In this document: positions 29,159-37,772 of the stretch, one piece after another
Layout: every line of letters begins with the position of its first letter
Numbering within the stretch: the stretch's first letter is position 1
Assembly (NCBI GenBank): GCA_003820375.1
Contig: RPQH01000005.1
Location: 23,806 to 87,805, forward strand
DNA length: 64,000 bases
Reading direction: 5' to 3'
Source of the DNA: Ignavibacteriota bacterium
Lineage (GTDB): Bacteria > Bacteroidota > Ignavibacteria > Tepidaquicellales > OLB5
The notes under the pieces: generated by a model
Databases searched by the model: none
Told to the model about the DNA's origin: nothing
What the model saw: only the letters and a program-made list of their open reading frames with translations
Translations under genes and position numbers: made by a program

Positions 29159-30317
29159 TTATAATGTTAAATGATGACAATTCGTCTTCTTTAAAATTTT
29201 GTTTAAGCAGCTCTAGATATCCTGTATCCGTAGTTGTGAGAAAGACCTGATTTAACTTCGGAAGCAAGTTCGTTATCTTTTCTTTTCTGCTTCTGTCTAA
29301 CTCCGAATATAGGTCATCTAAGAGCAGAATCGGTTCACCTTTATACTCTGATTCTGTTTTGTTCTTTAAATACTCATATTCAGAAAATTTGAGAGCAACT
29401 ATAAATGTTTTATGCTCTCCCTGCGAAGCGAATGTTCTTACATCAAAGCTGTTGCCGTTTTTCAGCATCGTAAAAACATAATTATCTCTGTGCGGTCCAA
29501 CGAGTGACATACCGCGTTTGACTTCTAACGGATAAAACTCTGTAATCTTATTTTCGAACCTGTTCCTAATATTTATAACATCAAAAGTACCGTTATTAAA
29601 TCCCTCATAAATATCTGGTTTATATGAAATTATTGGCTGATATCTGTCTCCGACTATATCATGAAAATTGATATTCATGTATTCCTGGAATTCGGTTGTA
29701 AACCCGGCTCTTCTCTGAATTAGCTTAATTCCTGCATCAATTAATTCCGTATTCCATGGTTCAACAAGGTCTATTAACTTCGAATTGCTGTACTTTTTTG
29801 TTAATAAATTATCTCTTAATAAGGAATTTTTTTGCTTTACAATCCTTGTATAATTCTTCAGGTCATCAAAGTATAAATGGCTCATCAGGGAAATAATAAT
29901 ATCAAAATTTCTTCTCCTGTCTCCGGGAGTTCCCTGCGTGAGCTTTAAATCACCGGGCGCTAGTACAACTAACGGCAATTCACCAAAAAATGAGCTAAGT
30001 CTTCCAAGAACTTCATTATTCACCGAAACAGACTTTCTGTTCTCATCAGCACTGTACCTGTAAGCAACCTTCTGCGAGCTGTTCAAAGAATTTCTGAAGC
30101 TGCCGGAAACCTCAAATTCACTCTCTCCGTATTTTACACATTCAATCTCAGATGATTGTAGAAAGCTCTTTGTGTAGCACAGCATAGAAATTGCTTCCAG
30201 CAGATTGGTTTTTCCGTTACCGTTATCGCCGTATATAAAATTAAACCGCGAATTAAAATTAAAAGAACTATCCTTATAGTTTTTAAAGTTTACCAGTAAT
30301 AAATTCTCCAGGGTCAT
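29133..30317 (-). CDS. recF: DNA replication/repair protein RecF
   Basis: This 394-residue SMC-like ATPase helps RecO and RecR load RecA at gapped DNA. The Walker A is GDNGNGKTNLLEAI (about 30-43). The signature motif is in FASQGEHKTFIVALKFSEY, and Walker B is PILLLDDLYSELD with the catalytic acid. MTLENLLLVNFKNY is the standard opening. It begins 3 bp after dnaN, and the C-terminus overlaps dciA. All ATPase motifs are intact. Confidence 0.95.
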   Translation of the reverse strand: MTLENLLLVNFKNYKDSSFNFNSRFNFIYGDNGNGKTNLLEAISMLCYTKSFLQSSEIECVKYGESEFEVSGSFRNSLNSSQKVAYRYSADENRKSVSVNNEVLGRLSSFFGELPLVVLAPGDLKLTQGTPGDRRRNFDIIISLMSHLYFDDLKNYTRIVKQKNSLLRDNLLTKKYSNSKLIDLVEPWNTELIDAGIKLIQRRAGFTTEFQEYMNINFHDIVGDRYQPIISYKPDIYEGFNNGTFDVINIRNRFENKITEFYPLEVKRGMSLVGPHRDNYVFTMLKNGNSFDVRTFASQGEHKTFIVALKFSEYEYLKNKTESEYKGEPILLLDDLYSELDRSRKEKITNLLPKLNQVFLTTTDTGYLELLKQNFKEDELSSFNIINGTQKAAG

Positions 30318-30320
30318 TTG

Positions 30321-31535
30321 TCATATATTTCTAACAGGCATTACCAGCATAATCATGTCTTCATCTTCACTCTGTTCAGTTGGCTGCAGAATTGATGCTT
30401 TTAGTGGTGTGCTGAAATTAAATTTAATTTCTACGCTGTCAAATTGCTGTACTGCATCAAGTAAATATTTCCCGTTAAAGGAAATTTCAAAATCTTCTGT
30501 GTCTGTAATTTCTACATCCGATATAAACTCGCAATCAATTACTTCTTCTGAATCTGTTCCAAATTCATTATTGGAAGCTTTAACTTTTAACTCCTTTTCG
30601 GTTATTAACATGGAAGTCCTGTTTGTCACCTGGTCTGACATAATGATGGACCTTTTAATTGAACCTAAAAGTGCCTGCTTCTCTACTGTTAAATGCCTCT
30701 CATTATCGGTTGGTATTACAGATTCGTAATTGGGGAATGTATCATCAATCAATCTTGATGTTATTGTTACATTATTATAGCTGCATTGAATAAACTCTGT
30801 ACTGAATAAAATATTAACATTTTGTGACGGTTCATTGTCAGATGTTTCTGTTGTACCGTCTAAGTTTTCTTCTCCGTTGGTTTTTATCTCTGCTGCTTTA
30901 ACAATAGAAGAGCGGAAAAGCTTTATCATCATCTGGCATGTTTTAATAGGAACAAGCATGCTTGTTTTATCACCATCATAATCAAAGTTATAACGTTTTA
31001 TTCTGACCAGCCTGTGACCATCGGTAGATACTATTCTGAACTCACCGCTGCTGATTTCGAAATAAACACCGTTCATACTGCGTCTTAATTCATCCTGGCT
31101 TGCCGCATGCACTGCTTTCGATAAATACCTGCAAAGCAACTTGTTATCCAGGTCAATTGATTTAGCATTTTCTATCTCAGCAGGAAGGGGAAAATCATTC
31201 GGGTCTTCACCTGTTATATGCCACCTGCCGCCTTTTGTTTTAATGGTCAGCTTATAGTTTTGCTGAAGCTCAATATTCAGTTCTTTTCCCTGCAGGTTTT
31301 GAATTAAGGTTTCAAGCTTTTTCGCAGGCACCGCTACCGAACCATTCTCTTTTCCCTTTACGTTAATTACTGCTTTTACATAAACTTCGAGATCTGAACC
31401 TATCAATGTAAGCTCATTGCCTGTCAGGTCCATGAAGATATTTCCAAGAATTGGAAGAGTTGACCTGGTTGGTGTAACTCCTATTACTTTATTGATAGCA
31501 TTAATTAATTCACTACTGGTAACGGTGAATTTCAT
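30321..31535 (-). CDS. dnaN: DNA polymerase III beta sliding clamp
   Basis: This 404-residue beta clamp forms a dimeric ring tethering polymerase III to DNA. It opens MKFTVTSSELINAINKVIGV, and has PTRSTLPILGNIFM and the conserved DGHRLV segment. It ends in the typical LVMPVRNI, which corresponds to the VMPMR(L/I) clamp C-terminus. I chose ATG 31535 because GGAGGAAAT lies immediately upstream. An in-frame start at 31565 would translate the ribosome binding site and a small hairpin. A Gln/Glu/Asn-rich insertion (TNGEENLDGTTETSDNEPSQ, mid-protein) is not usual and is likely a surface loop. dnaA is not adjacent. Confidence 0.95.
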   Translation of the reverse strand: MKFTVTSSELINAINKVIGVTPTRSTLPILGNIFMDLTGNELTLIGSDLEVYVKAVINVKGKENGSVAVPAKKLETLIQNLQGKELNIELQQNYKLTIKTKGGRWHITGEDPNDFPLPAEIENAKSIDLDNKLLCRYLSKAVHAASQDELRRSMNGVYFEISSGEFRIVSTDGHRLVRIKRYNFDYDGDKTSMLVPIKTCQMMIKLFRSSIVKAAEIKTNGEENLDGTTETSDNEPSQNVNILFSTEFIQCSYNNVTITSRLIDDTFPNYESVIPTDNERHLTVEKQALLGSIKRSIIMSDQVTNRTSMLITEKELKVKASNNEFGTDSEEVIDCEFISDVEITDTEDFEISFNGKYLLDAVQQFDSVEIKFNFSTPLKASILQPTEQSEDEDMIMLVMPVRNI

Positions 31536-31568
31536 ATTTCCTCCAATGGAGTCCCGTTGGGACAAATT
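31536..31568 (-). promoter_or_regulatory. Hairpins over the dnaN ribosome binding site
   Basis: The minus strand reads GTCCCAACGGGAC, a 5-bp hairpin, then CTCCATTGGAGG. In the latter, CTCC can pair with the GGAG of the ribosome binding site. Mutually exclusive folding could tune dnaN translation. A related GGATCCCAATGGGACAGAT word lies at about 16077, so part of this may be a dispersed repeat instead. Confidence 0.4.
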
Positions 31569-31635
31569 TTGCTAATTTTTATTAATTTACGGAATTTTGA
31601 TGAGTATTTCAATTTAATAAGACAGTAGATATTGA

Positions 31636-32586
31636 TTATTTAAACTTATAAATTTCAATTATTTGCTTCGCCAAATTCAATGAAATTCTCTCCCTACTCT
31701 CTTTTGTTTTCCCTGCTAGGTGCGGTGTTAAAATTATATTTGGCAATTCTAAAAAACTCTTGTTAATGTAAGGTTCATTTACAAATACATCCAGGCCTGC
31801 AAAAAATATTTTCTTTTGTTTTAACATTTTTATTAATACAGATTCATCTACAATTCCTCCTCTGGCACAATTTAATAACACAGTCGATTTCTTTAACAAA
31901 CTTAATCTGTTTTTATCTAACAAATTCCTCGTTGATGAATCAAGTGGTGTATGAACTGAAACTATATTAGAACTTTTCAAAAGCTCTTCTTTAGAAACAA
32001 ATTTTATCCATGGATATTTATTTTTTAAACCGGGTTTTATATCATTACCAAGTATATTCATATTAAAAGCTCTTGCATACTTAGCAACGGTTGAACCAAC
32101 TCTTCCAACACCAATAATACCTATTGTTTTTCCCCGCAATTCATAATTCAAATATCTTTTATAATCATAAATATCTTTTTTCATATCATCATTAGCTTCA
32201 GTAATATTTTTTACAATAGCAAGGAGCATAGCAAATGTATGTTCAGCTGCCGAAACATAATTGCCGTCTGGTACATTCAGGACTTTTATTTTTTTCATTT
32301 TTGCATATTCAACATCTACATTATCAGTTCCGGTTGATGCTGTGCAAAGTATTTTAATATTTGTCGTCCTTAATAATTCATCTATAAACCATTTATCAAT
32401 AATTCTGACAGAACGGAAAATCAGAATTGATTCATTTGCGGCTTTTAGCTTTAAGTACCTGAGAAGTGCTAAGTTATCCAGCCCTTTTTTAACGTATATG
32501 ACAAATCCAAAATCTTTGAGCATCGTAATGCCGGACTTATGCAAATCATCGGCTATAAAAACATTTACTTTGATTTTCCTGTTCAT
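31636..32586 (-). CDS. D-isomer-specific 2-hydroxyacid dehydrogenase (SerA-like)
   Basis: This 316-residue NAD-dependent dehydrogenase has a catalytic domain that begins with KVNVFIADDLHKSGITML. The NAD-binding Rossmann motif is GIIGVGRVGSTVAKYARAF, with an acidic ND about 18 residues on. The catalytic triad is visible: Arg in NCARGGIVDE, Glu in FVNEPY and His in LTPHLAGKT. The closest well-known enzymes are 3-phosphoglycerate dehydrogenase (serine synthesis) and related glycerate dehydrogenases. It lacks the C-terminal ACT domain of long SerA. The true substrate cannot be set from the sequence. It stands alone, downstream of the engB terminator. Confidence 0.85.
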   Translation of the reverse strand: MNRKIKVNVFIADDLHKSGITMLKDFGFVIYVKKGLDNLALLRYLKLKAANESILIFRSVRIIDKWFIDELLRTTNIKILCTASTGTDNVDVEYAKMKKIKVLNVPDGNYVSAAEHTFAMLLAIVKNITEANDDMKKDIYDYKRYLNYELRGKTIGIIGVGRVGSTVAKYARAFNMNILGNDIKPGLKNKYPWIKFVSKEELLKSSNIVSVHTPLDSSTRNLLDKNRLSLLKKSTVLLNCARGGIVDESVLIKMLKQKKIFFAGLDVFVNEPYINKSFLELPNIILTPHLAGKTKESRERISLNLAKQIIEIYKFK

Positions 32587-32671
32587 TATCAGTGCGAAAA
32601 TAAAAAAACAAATTCGTTTTTTTCTCTTATTATGTTAAGATAAGTTAAACGGTATGATGTAATATACAAAA

Positions 32672-32714
32672 AAAATTTTACTGTTAAAAATATTTCTTTT
32701 AACAGTAAAATTTT
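32672..32714 (-). terminator. 18-bp perfect stem terminator after engB
   Basis: AAAATTTTACTGTTAAAA (32672-32689) and TTTTAACAGTAAAATTTT (32697-32714) pair perfectly with a 7-nt loop and a T run at either side. It sits between the engB stop at 32844 and the dehydrogenase start, so it probably ends the long ribosomal-protein transcript. Confidence 0.85.
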
Positions 32715-32843
32715 ATTTCAATACTTTTACAAATTCTCTGTGTGGTAAACCGGTCAAGGGAATCAACTCTTTACCTTCCCGGGTATTACAACAATTCTAT
32801 TATAAAGCCAATAATAACGGAGAAGAATCTATCTCAATATATA

Positions 32844-33434
32844 CTATGATTCCAGGCTTTCTTCTATCAACTTCATGACAGTATTTCTGCCCTCACCGGA
32901 AATAGCCGAAAATGGAATATAGTCCCTGCACAATTGTTCATTACTGACAATTTTGCTTGTTCTGTAAATCTGTCTTTCCATTTTGTTCTGTGATATTTTA
33001 TCGGATTTGGTAAGGACAATTGCGTAGTTGATCTCGTAATACTCCAACCAATTAACCATTAACTGGTCAAGATAAGTTGGGTCATGCCTTGAATCCATCA
33101 ATTCAAATACAAGCTTAATATTTTTGCGAGTGCTAATATAATCTTCAACCAATTTTCTCCATCCGGTTTTTATCTGCTCCGGGACTTTAGCATAACCATA
33201 TCCGGGCAAATCGACAAAATAGAATTCTTCGTTTATCAGGTAATAATTTAGCTGCCTGGTTCTACCCGGAATTGAACTTGTCTTCGCTAGCTTAGATTTA
33301 CCGCACAATTTGTTAATTAATGACGACTTACCTACATTGGATCTGCCAATAAAGACTATTTCAGGAAGATGAGCAGTTGGCAATTGGCCAAGATCGGTCA
33401 CACTATTAACAAATTCAGCTGTTTGTATCTTCAT
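32844..33434 (-). CDS. engB: Ribosome biogenesis GTPase EngB (YsxC/YihA)
   Basis: This 196-residue TrmE-Era-family GTPase is needed for large-subunit assembly. The G motifs are intact: G1 GRSNVGKSSLIN (about 30-41), G2 region SSIPGRTRQLNYY, G3 DLPGYGYA, G4 LTKSDKIS and G5 FSAISGEG. The start MKIQTAEFVNSVTDL fits the family. It follows rplQ by 84 bp, and a strong terminator follows it, so it looks like the last gene of the ribosomal super-operon, a sensible partner for it. Confidence 0.95.
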   Translation of the reverse strand: MKIQTAEFVNSVTDLGQLPTAHLPEIVFIGRSNVGKSSLINKLCGKSKLAKTSSIPGRTRQLNYYLINEEFYFVDLPGYGYAKVPEQIKTGWRKLVEDYISTRKNIKLVFELMDSRHDPTYLDQLMVNWLEYYEINYAIVLTKSDKISQNKMERQIYRTSKIVSNEQLCRDYIPFSAISGEGRNTVMKLIEESLES

Positions 33435-33518
33435 TAAATGGATAATTTATTATATTATTACCGTGTCTTTATGTAACTATAAACATCCTGTATTATCTGT
33501 ACAAGGTCAAAGAACTAT

Positions 33519-34100
33519 TTATTCAGTTGCCGCTTTTTCTTTTTTCTTTTTACCTGGCTTTGCAGCTTTTTCTTTTCCCGCTGCTTTTTCTTTTCCTGCA
33601 GATTTTTCTTTACCGGCTGATTTTTTTGGCTTCTTGCTGCCAGGTTTTTTTGTGTCTGATTTTGTCTTTCCTTTTGTATCTTCAGCTTTTCCTTTATTAT
33701 CTGTCTGCTCAAGATTATAATCGACCAATTCAATCAAAGCAACTTCCGCCGCGTCGCCAAGTCTTCTGCCCATTTTTAATACTCTTGTATATCCGCCCGG
33801 ACGCTCTGCTATCTTTGGAGCTATTTCATCAAATAATAATTTTACTGCACCTTTATCCTGAAGAAACTTTTGTGCTTCTCTTCTTAAATGCAGTTTATAA
33901 GCATCCTTCCCGTCTCCGGCAAGATATGCTTTCTTTGATTTTGTTATTAAGCTTTCTATAAACCTTCTCAACTCTTTTGCTTTCGCAAGTGTCGTTGTTA
34001 TTTTCTTATGTGTTATAAGAGAAACCGAAAGATTGGAAAGCAGTGCTTTCCTGTGTGAAGCTGTCCTTTTTAGTTTTCTGCCTTTACGTCTATGTATCAT
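33519..34100 (-). CDS. rplQ: 50S ribosomal protein L17 with long Lys/Ala-rich tail
   Basis: The first 120 or so residues are standard L17 ([20 protein letters not shown], then [19 protein letters not shown] and [18 protein letters not shown]). The remaining 60 or so (about 134-193) are a repetitive basic tail with SAGKEK / AAGKEK units and a KKKK stretch. Typical L17 stops near 116-125 residues. The tail is an in-frame extension, not a frameshift, since it keeps a biased composition and ends in a proper stop. It may bind rRNA or be unstructured. Confidence 0.92.
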   Translation of the reverse strand: MIHRRKGRKLKRTASHRKALLSNLSVSLITHKKITTTLAKAKELRRFIESLITKSKKAYLAGDGKDAYKLHLRREAQKFLQDKGAVKLLFDEIAPKIAERPGGYTRVLKMGRRLGDAAEVALIELVDYNLEQTDNKGKAEDTKGKTKSDTKKPGSKKPKKSAGKEKSAGKEKAAGKEKAAKPGKKKKEKAATE

Positions 34101-34123
34101 TGGTAAATATTAGCTGCTAAAAT

Positions 34124-35113
34124 TTATGATTCTTCATTATTAATGTATTTATCCACATCCATTCCGAACGTTAAGCCATTCTCCTGCAGTATTTCGCCAA
34201 GCTCTGCCAAAGATTTTCTTCCAAAGTTCCTGAATTGAAGCATTTCTACTTCCTGGTGGCGGACTAAATCTGCAAGTGTCTTGATATTTGCCGATCTTAA
34301 GCAGTTTTGTGCTCTTACTGAAAGTTTCAGCTCATCAACAGGCATCAATAACATCTTTCTTATCTTTGAAAATTCGGTCTCTTCGCTTTTTACTACTTTC
34401 TTCTCTTCAGTTACTTTATCAAAGTTTATAAACATCATAATATGTTCATTCAATATCTTAGCCGCCTGGGTTAATGCTTCTGTAGGCGTTATTGTTCCGT
34501 CTGTAGTAATATCGAGAACCAGCTTTTCGTAATCTGTCTTTTGTCCTACCCTGGTATAAAGAACGTCGTATTTTATATTCTTTATAGGTGTAAATATTGA
34601 GTCTATCGGTATCATTAATAAATCCTGTTCGGCATCTTTATTCTCTTCAGCCGGAACATAACCAATGCCTGTACCGATCTTTAAAGTAATTGACACATCT
34701 GCATTTTTGTTTAAAGTTGCAATGTGATGGTCAGGATTAACTATTTCGAAATCTTCAGTACTTTCCTGAATGTGCCTTGCAATAAACTCAAGCGGGCCTT
34801 TTAAACGTAATTCTATCTTATTGGAACCCTTAATACGGGGTTTAAACCTTACCTCTTTAAGATTCAGCACAATTTCAGAAACGTCTTCAACCACATCTTT
34901 GATAGTTGAAAACTCATGAGGTACGTTATTCAATTTAATAGCTGTTATTGCAGCACCGGGGAGCGAAGAAATCAATACCCGGCGTAATGAATTGCCGAGT
35001 GTAACAGCGTAACCTTTTTCCAGCGGCTGTATTATGAACCTTCCGAAACTTTTATTATAAGTTTCCTGCTCAAGCACAACCTTATCCGGAAATTGAATAA
35101 AATTATTTTGCAT
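34124..35113 (-). CDS. rpoA: RNA polymerase alpha subunit
   Basis: This 329-residue alpha subunit seeds assembly of RNA polymerase. The N-terminal domain (about 10-230) has FIIQPLEKGYAVTLGNSLRR and LISSLPGAAITAI. A charged linker follows. The C-terminal domain (about 262-320) has VRAQNCLRSANIKTLADLV and FGRKSLAELGEIL, the helix-hairpin-helix that contacts UP elements and activators. It lies 8 bp downstream of rpsD and 23 bp upstream of rplQ, in the usual alpha-operon order. Confidence 0.97.
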   Translation of the reverse strand: MQNNFIQFPDKVVLEQETYNKSFGRFIIQPLEKGYAVTLGNSLRRVLISSLPGAAITAIKLNNVPHEFSTIKDVVEDVSEIVLNLKEVRFKPRIKGSNKIELRLKGPLEFIARHIQESTEDFEIVNPDHHIATLNKNADVSITLKIGTGIGYVPAEENKDAEQDLLMIPIDSIFTPIKNIKYDVLYTRVGQKTDYEKLVLDITTDGTITPTEALTQAAKILNEHIMMFINFDKVTEEKKVVKSEETEFSKIRKMLLMPVDELKLSVRAQNCLRSANIKTLADLVRHQEVEMLQFRNFGRKSLAELGEILQENGLTFGMDVDKYINNEES

Positions 35114-35121
35114 GTTTTATT

Positions 35122-35751
35122 TTATTTTGAATATAATTCTACTATTAATTGTTCACTTGCATTAAACGGAATATCCATTCTTTCGGGTACATTTAAGAAT
35201 GTGCCTTTAAGAGCTGCTTTATCTACCTGCAGCCATTGTGGAAGCATATCATCTTTCATTCTTTTCATTGATTCATGTATCTGCTTCAACTGTTTGCTCT
35301 CTTCTTTAACTGCAACAGTATCGCCTGCTCTTAATAATAATGAAGGGATATTTACTACTTTACCGTTTACGAGAAAATGAGCATGCAATATTAGCTGTCT
35401 TGCTGCTTTTCTTGAAGGAGCAAGCCCGAACCTGTATATTACATTATCCATTCTTCTTTCAAGCAGCCTTACGAGGTTTTCACCTGTTCTGCCCTTTTGC
35501 CTGGATGCAAAATCAAAATAATTCTTGAATTGTGCTTCCAGCAGACCATACATTCTTTTAACTTTTTGCTTTTCTCTGAGCTGTATGGAGTAATCGGAAA
35601 CCTTTGCCCTGCGTGACAATCCGTGCTGCCCCGGAGGATAGTTCTTTCTTTCTACCGGGCATTTCTCGGTAAAGCACTTGGTTCCCTTAAGGAATAACTT
35701 TTGTTTTTCTCTTCTGCAAAGTTTACAACTTGGACCTGTGTATCTTGCCAT
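35122..35751 (-). CDS. rpsD: 30S ribosomal protein S4 (zinc form)
   Basis: This 209-residue S4 nucleates 30S assembly on 16S rRNA. Four cysteines at 9, 12, 26 and 31 (CKLC, then CFTEKC) make the zinc-binding C-plus form. YPPGQHG follows. The S4 RNA-binding domain has RRMDNVIYRFGLAPSRKAAR and LILHAHFLVNGKVVNIPS. In many bacteria S4 represses its own operon by binding a leader. No such leader is recognised here. Confidence 0.96.
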   Translation of the reverse strand: MARYTGPSCKLCRREKQKLFLKGTKCFTEKCPVERKNYPPGQHGLSRRAKVSDYSIQLREKQKVKRMYGLLEAQFKNYFDFASRQKGRTGENLVRLLERRMDNVIYRFGLAPSRKAARQLILHAHFLVNGKVVNIPSLLLRAGDTVAVKEESKQLKQIHESMKRMKDDMLPQWLQVDKAALKGTFLNVPERMDIPFNASEQLIVELYSK

Positions 35752-35794
35752 TTATAATTGAATATGTATTAGCTGATTAAAAAAAATTTTATAA

Positions 35795-36181
35795 TTATAC
35801 TCTTCTTCTCTTTGGCGGCCTGCAGCCGTTATGAGGAATAGGAGTTATGTCTTTTATGCTTAATATTTCCAGACCGGCTGTCTGAAGCGACCTGATTGCT
35901 GCTTCCCTGCCGGCTCCGGGGCCTTTTATCAATACATCCACTTTACGCAATCCCTGGTCATATGCCGATTTTGCTACTGCCTCTGCTCCTACCTGGGCGG
36001 CAAACGGTGTATTTTTCTTGGAACCCTTGAATCCCATCTTACCGGAAGAAGACCATCCTATTGTGTTGCCGTATGTGTCTGTTAAAGTTATTATAACGTT
36101 ATTGAACGTTGCTTTAACGTGTGCAATACCGATTGCTTCTACCTGGATTTTCTTTTTTGTTTTCTTTGGAGTTTGTGCCAT
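35795..36181 (-). CDS. rpsK: 30S ribosomal protein S11
   Basis: This 128-residue S11 forms part of the 30S platform near the mRNA exit. It has [19 protein letters not shown] near the start, the central [20 protein letters not shown], and ends in [14 protein letters not shown], the invariant C-terminus. A short Lys-rich N-terminus (TPKKTKKKI) precedes the core. It lies 16 bp after rpsM and 43 bp before rpsD. Confidence 0.97.
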   Translation of the reverse strand: MAQTPKKTKKKIQVEAIGIAHVKATFNNVIITLTDTYGNTIGWSSSGKMGFKGSKKNTPFAAQVGAEAVAKSAYDQGLRKVDVLIKGPGAGREAAIRSLQTAGLEILSIKDITPIPHNGCRPPKRRRV

Positions 36182-36197
36182 TATAAATATTTAGTTA

Positions 36198-36581
36198 TTA
36201 CTTCTTAGCAGCTGCTTTCTTTTTGCCTGCAACTGTTTTACGTTTTCCTTTTCTCGTTCTTGCATTGGTCTTGGTTCTCTGCCCGTTTACGGGTAATCCT
36301 CTTCTGTGTCTCTTGCCCCTGTATGAACCGACATCCATTAACCTTTTTATGTTTGTCTGGACTTCTGTTTTTAATGAACCTTCTACCTTGTAATCGGTTG
36401 TGATTATTGTACGTATCTTATTTACTTCATCATCCGTAAGTTCATTTACTTTCGTATTATGATTTACACCGGCTTCATCAAGGATTTTTCCAGATGAAGT
36501 TCTTCCAATACCATAAATGGAAGTTAATCCAATTACAACTCTCTTGTTTTTAGGAAGGTCTATTCCTGCTATTCTTGCCAC
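36198..36581 (-). CDS. rpsM: 30S ribosomal protein S13
   Basis: This 127-residue S13 sits in the 30S head and bridges to the large subunit. [15 protein letters not shown] and the helix-hairpin-helix [14 protein letters not shown] mark it, as does [20 protein letters not shown]. The basic tail ([17 protein letters not shown]) is normal for the family and would reach the P site. It follows rpmJ by 40 bp. Confidence 0.97.
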   Translation of the reverse strand: MARIAGIDLPKNKRVVIGLTSIYGIGRTSSGKILDEAGVNHNTKVNELTDDEVNKIRTIITTDYKVEGSLKTEVQTNIKRLMDVGSYRGKRHRRGLPVNGQRTKTNARTRKGKRKTVAGKKKAAAKK

Positions 36582-36621
36582 TTATTTGTTACTCCTGTAA
36601 TTATTCTTTTAACAAAAAATT

Positions 36622-36735
36622 CTAACCCTGTCTTTGTTTATGCTTAGGGTTCTTGCAAATGACTCTTATAACACCTTTTCTCTTTATTATCTTGCAGTGT
36701 TCGCAGAGTTTTTTAACAGAGCTTCTGACTTTCAT
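36622..36735 (-). CDS. rpmJ: 50S ribosomal protein L36 (zinc form)
   Basis: This gene was found by reading the gap between infA and rpsM. ATG at 36735 opens a 37-residue protein, [15 protein letters not shown]..., ending KHKQRQG before TAG at 36622-36624. Cys11, Cys14, Cys27 and His32 form the CxxC-Cx4H zinc ribbon of C-plus L36. Its place between infA and rpsM is the standard one. Confidence 0.95.
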   Translation of the reverse strand: MKVRSSVKKLCEHCKIIKRKGVIRVICKNPKHKQRQG

Positions 36736-36784
36736 TTTATTACCTTTATTATTTATTAGAGTTACCTTTGCAGGGTACTCTTAA

Positions 36785-37003
36785 TTATTTATACCTGTAT
36801 GTTATCCTGCCGCGTGTAAGGTCATATGGTGAAAGTTCTACTGCAACCTTATCGCCTTCAAGGATTTTAATAAAATTCATTCTCATCTTGCCGGATATAT
36901 GAGCTATTATCTCATGACCGTTTTCCAGCTTAACCTTAAAAGCAGCATTAGGTAAAGTATCTGTTATAATACCGTCTACTTTAATTGAACCTTGCTTTGC
37001 CAT
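36785..37003 (-). CDS. infA: Translation initiation factor IF-1
   Basis: This 72-residue OB-fold protein blocks the ribosomal A site during initiation. [20 protein letters not shown], then [17 protein letters not shown] and [12 protein letters not shown] are diagnostic. It lies 10 bp after map and 49 bp before rpmJ. Confidence 0.96.
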   Translation of the reverse strand: MAKQGSIKVDGIITDTLPNAAFKVKLENGHEIIAHISGKMRMNFIKILEGDKVAVELSPYDLTRGRITYRYK

Positions 37004-37013
37004 TAAGTTTTAT

Positions 37014-37766
37014 TTATTCTACCGTTAAAATTTCCGGCTTATCTTTAGTGATTAAAATTGAATGTTCAAAGTGAGCTGATGGTTCTCCATCCTGCGTCAC
37101 ATATGTCCATTTATCATCAAGTACTCTTACTTTGTATGTCCCGTAATTTACCATCGGTTCTATTGCTACTGTCATTCCTGCTTTGAATCTGTACCTGTTT
37201 CCTGAATAATAATAATTCGGTATAGGCGGTTCTTCATGAAGCTTCTTCCCTATTCCATGACCAACAAGCTCTCTTACCACTGAAAATCCGTTAGATTGAA
37301 CATGCTGCTGAACAGCAAGGGAAACATCATTTACAAACTTTCCATCTGAAGCATTCTCTAATCCTTTGTATAAACTTTCTTCAGTTATTTGTAAGAGCTT
37401 TCTTTTCCCGTCCGAAATATTTCCAACCGGAAAAGTTTTTGCACCATCACCATAATAGCCATTCTTCTTTACACCAACATCAACACTTACTATATCGCCT
37501 TCAATAAGTTTCCGCGGACCCGGAATACCATGTACTATTTCTTCATTTATCGAGATGCATGCACTTGCCGGAAAAGCATTATTATTAACTGTGTATCCTT
37601 TAAATGCCGGTATTGCATCTTTTGACATAATATAATCTTCAACAATTGTATCTAACTCTAAAGTGGTTATACCCGGTTTAATAAATTTTTCAATGTGGGA
37701 TAATACTCCTGCAACAATTCTGCAGCTCTCCCTAATGCTGTTTATTTCCGAGATAGTTTTAACCAC
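37014..37766 (-). CDS. map: Methionine aminopeptidase type I
   Basis: This 250-residue dinuclear metalloprotease removes the initiator methionine. The five metal ligands are visible in order: Asp in SVDVGVKKNGYYGDGAKTF (two Asp), His in GHGIGKKLHEEPPIPNY, Glu in AIEPMVNYG and Glu in AHFEHSILIT. There is no N-terminal zinc finger, as usual for bacterial type Ia. It follows secY by 6 bp, and together with infA gives the common secY-map-infA order. Confidence 0.96.
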   Translation of the reverse strand: MVKTISEINSIRESCRIVAGVLSHIEKFIKPGITTLELDTIVEDYIMSKDAIPAFKGYTVNNNAFPASACISINEEIVHGIPGPRKLIEGDIVSVDVGVKKNGYYGDGAKTFPVGNISDGKRKLLQITEESLYKGLENASDGKFVNDVSLAVQQHVQSNGFSVVRELVGHGIGKKLHEEPPIPNYYYSGNRYRFKAGMTVAIEPMVNYGTYKVRVLDDKWTYVTQDGEPSAHFEHSILITKDKPEILTVE

Positions 37767-37772
37767 ACCAAT

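Noticed and set aside
31536..31565. Ten-residue extension of dnaN
   Set aside because: It translates the GGAGG ribosome binding site and a small hairpin.
32715..32843. Possible gene remnant between the engB terminator and engB
   Set aside because: No frame gives a recognisable protein fragment in this 129-bp stretch.
33463..33961. Hydrophobic plus-strand ORFs opposite rplQ
   Set aside because: They are the complement of the Lys-rich tail and core of L17 (AAA/AAG read as TTT/CTT) and are not independent genes.
34149..34157. Perfect DnaA box TTATCCACA
   Set aside because: A single box inside rpoA, and another (TGTGGATAA, 7005-7013) inside nfeD; isolated and coding, so not an origin.
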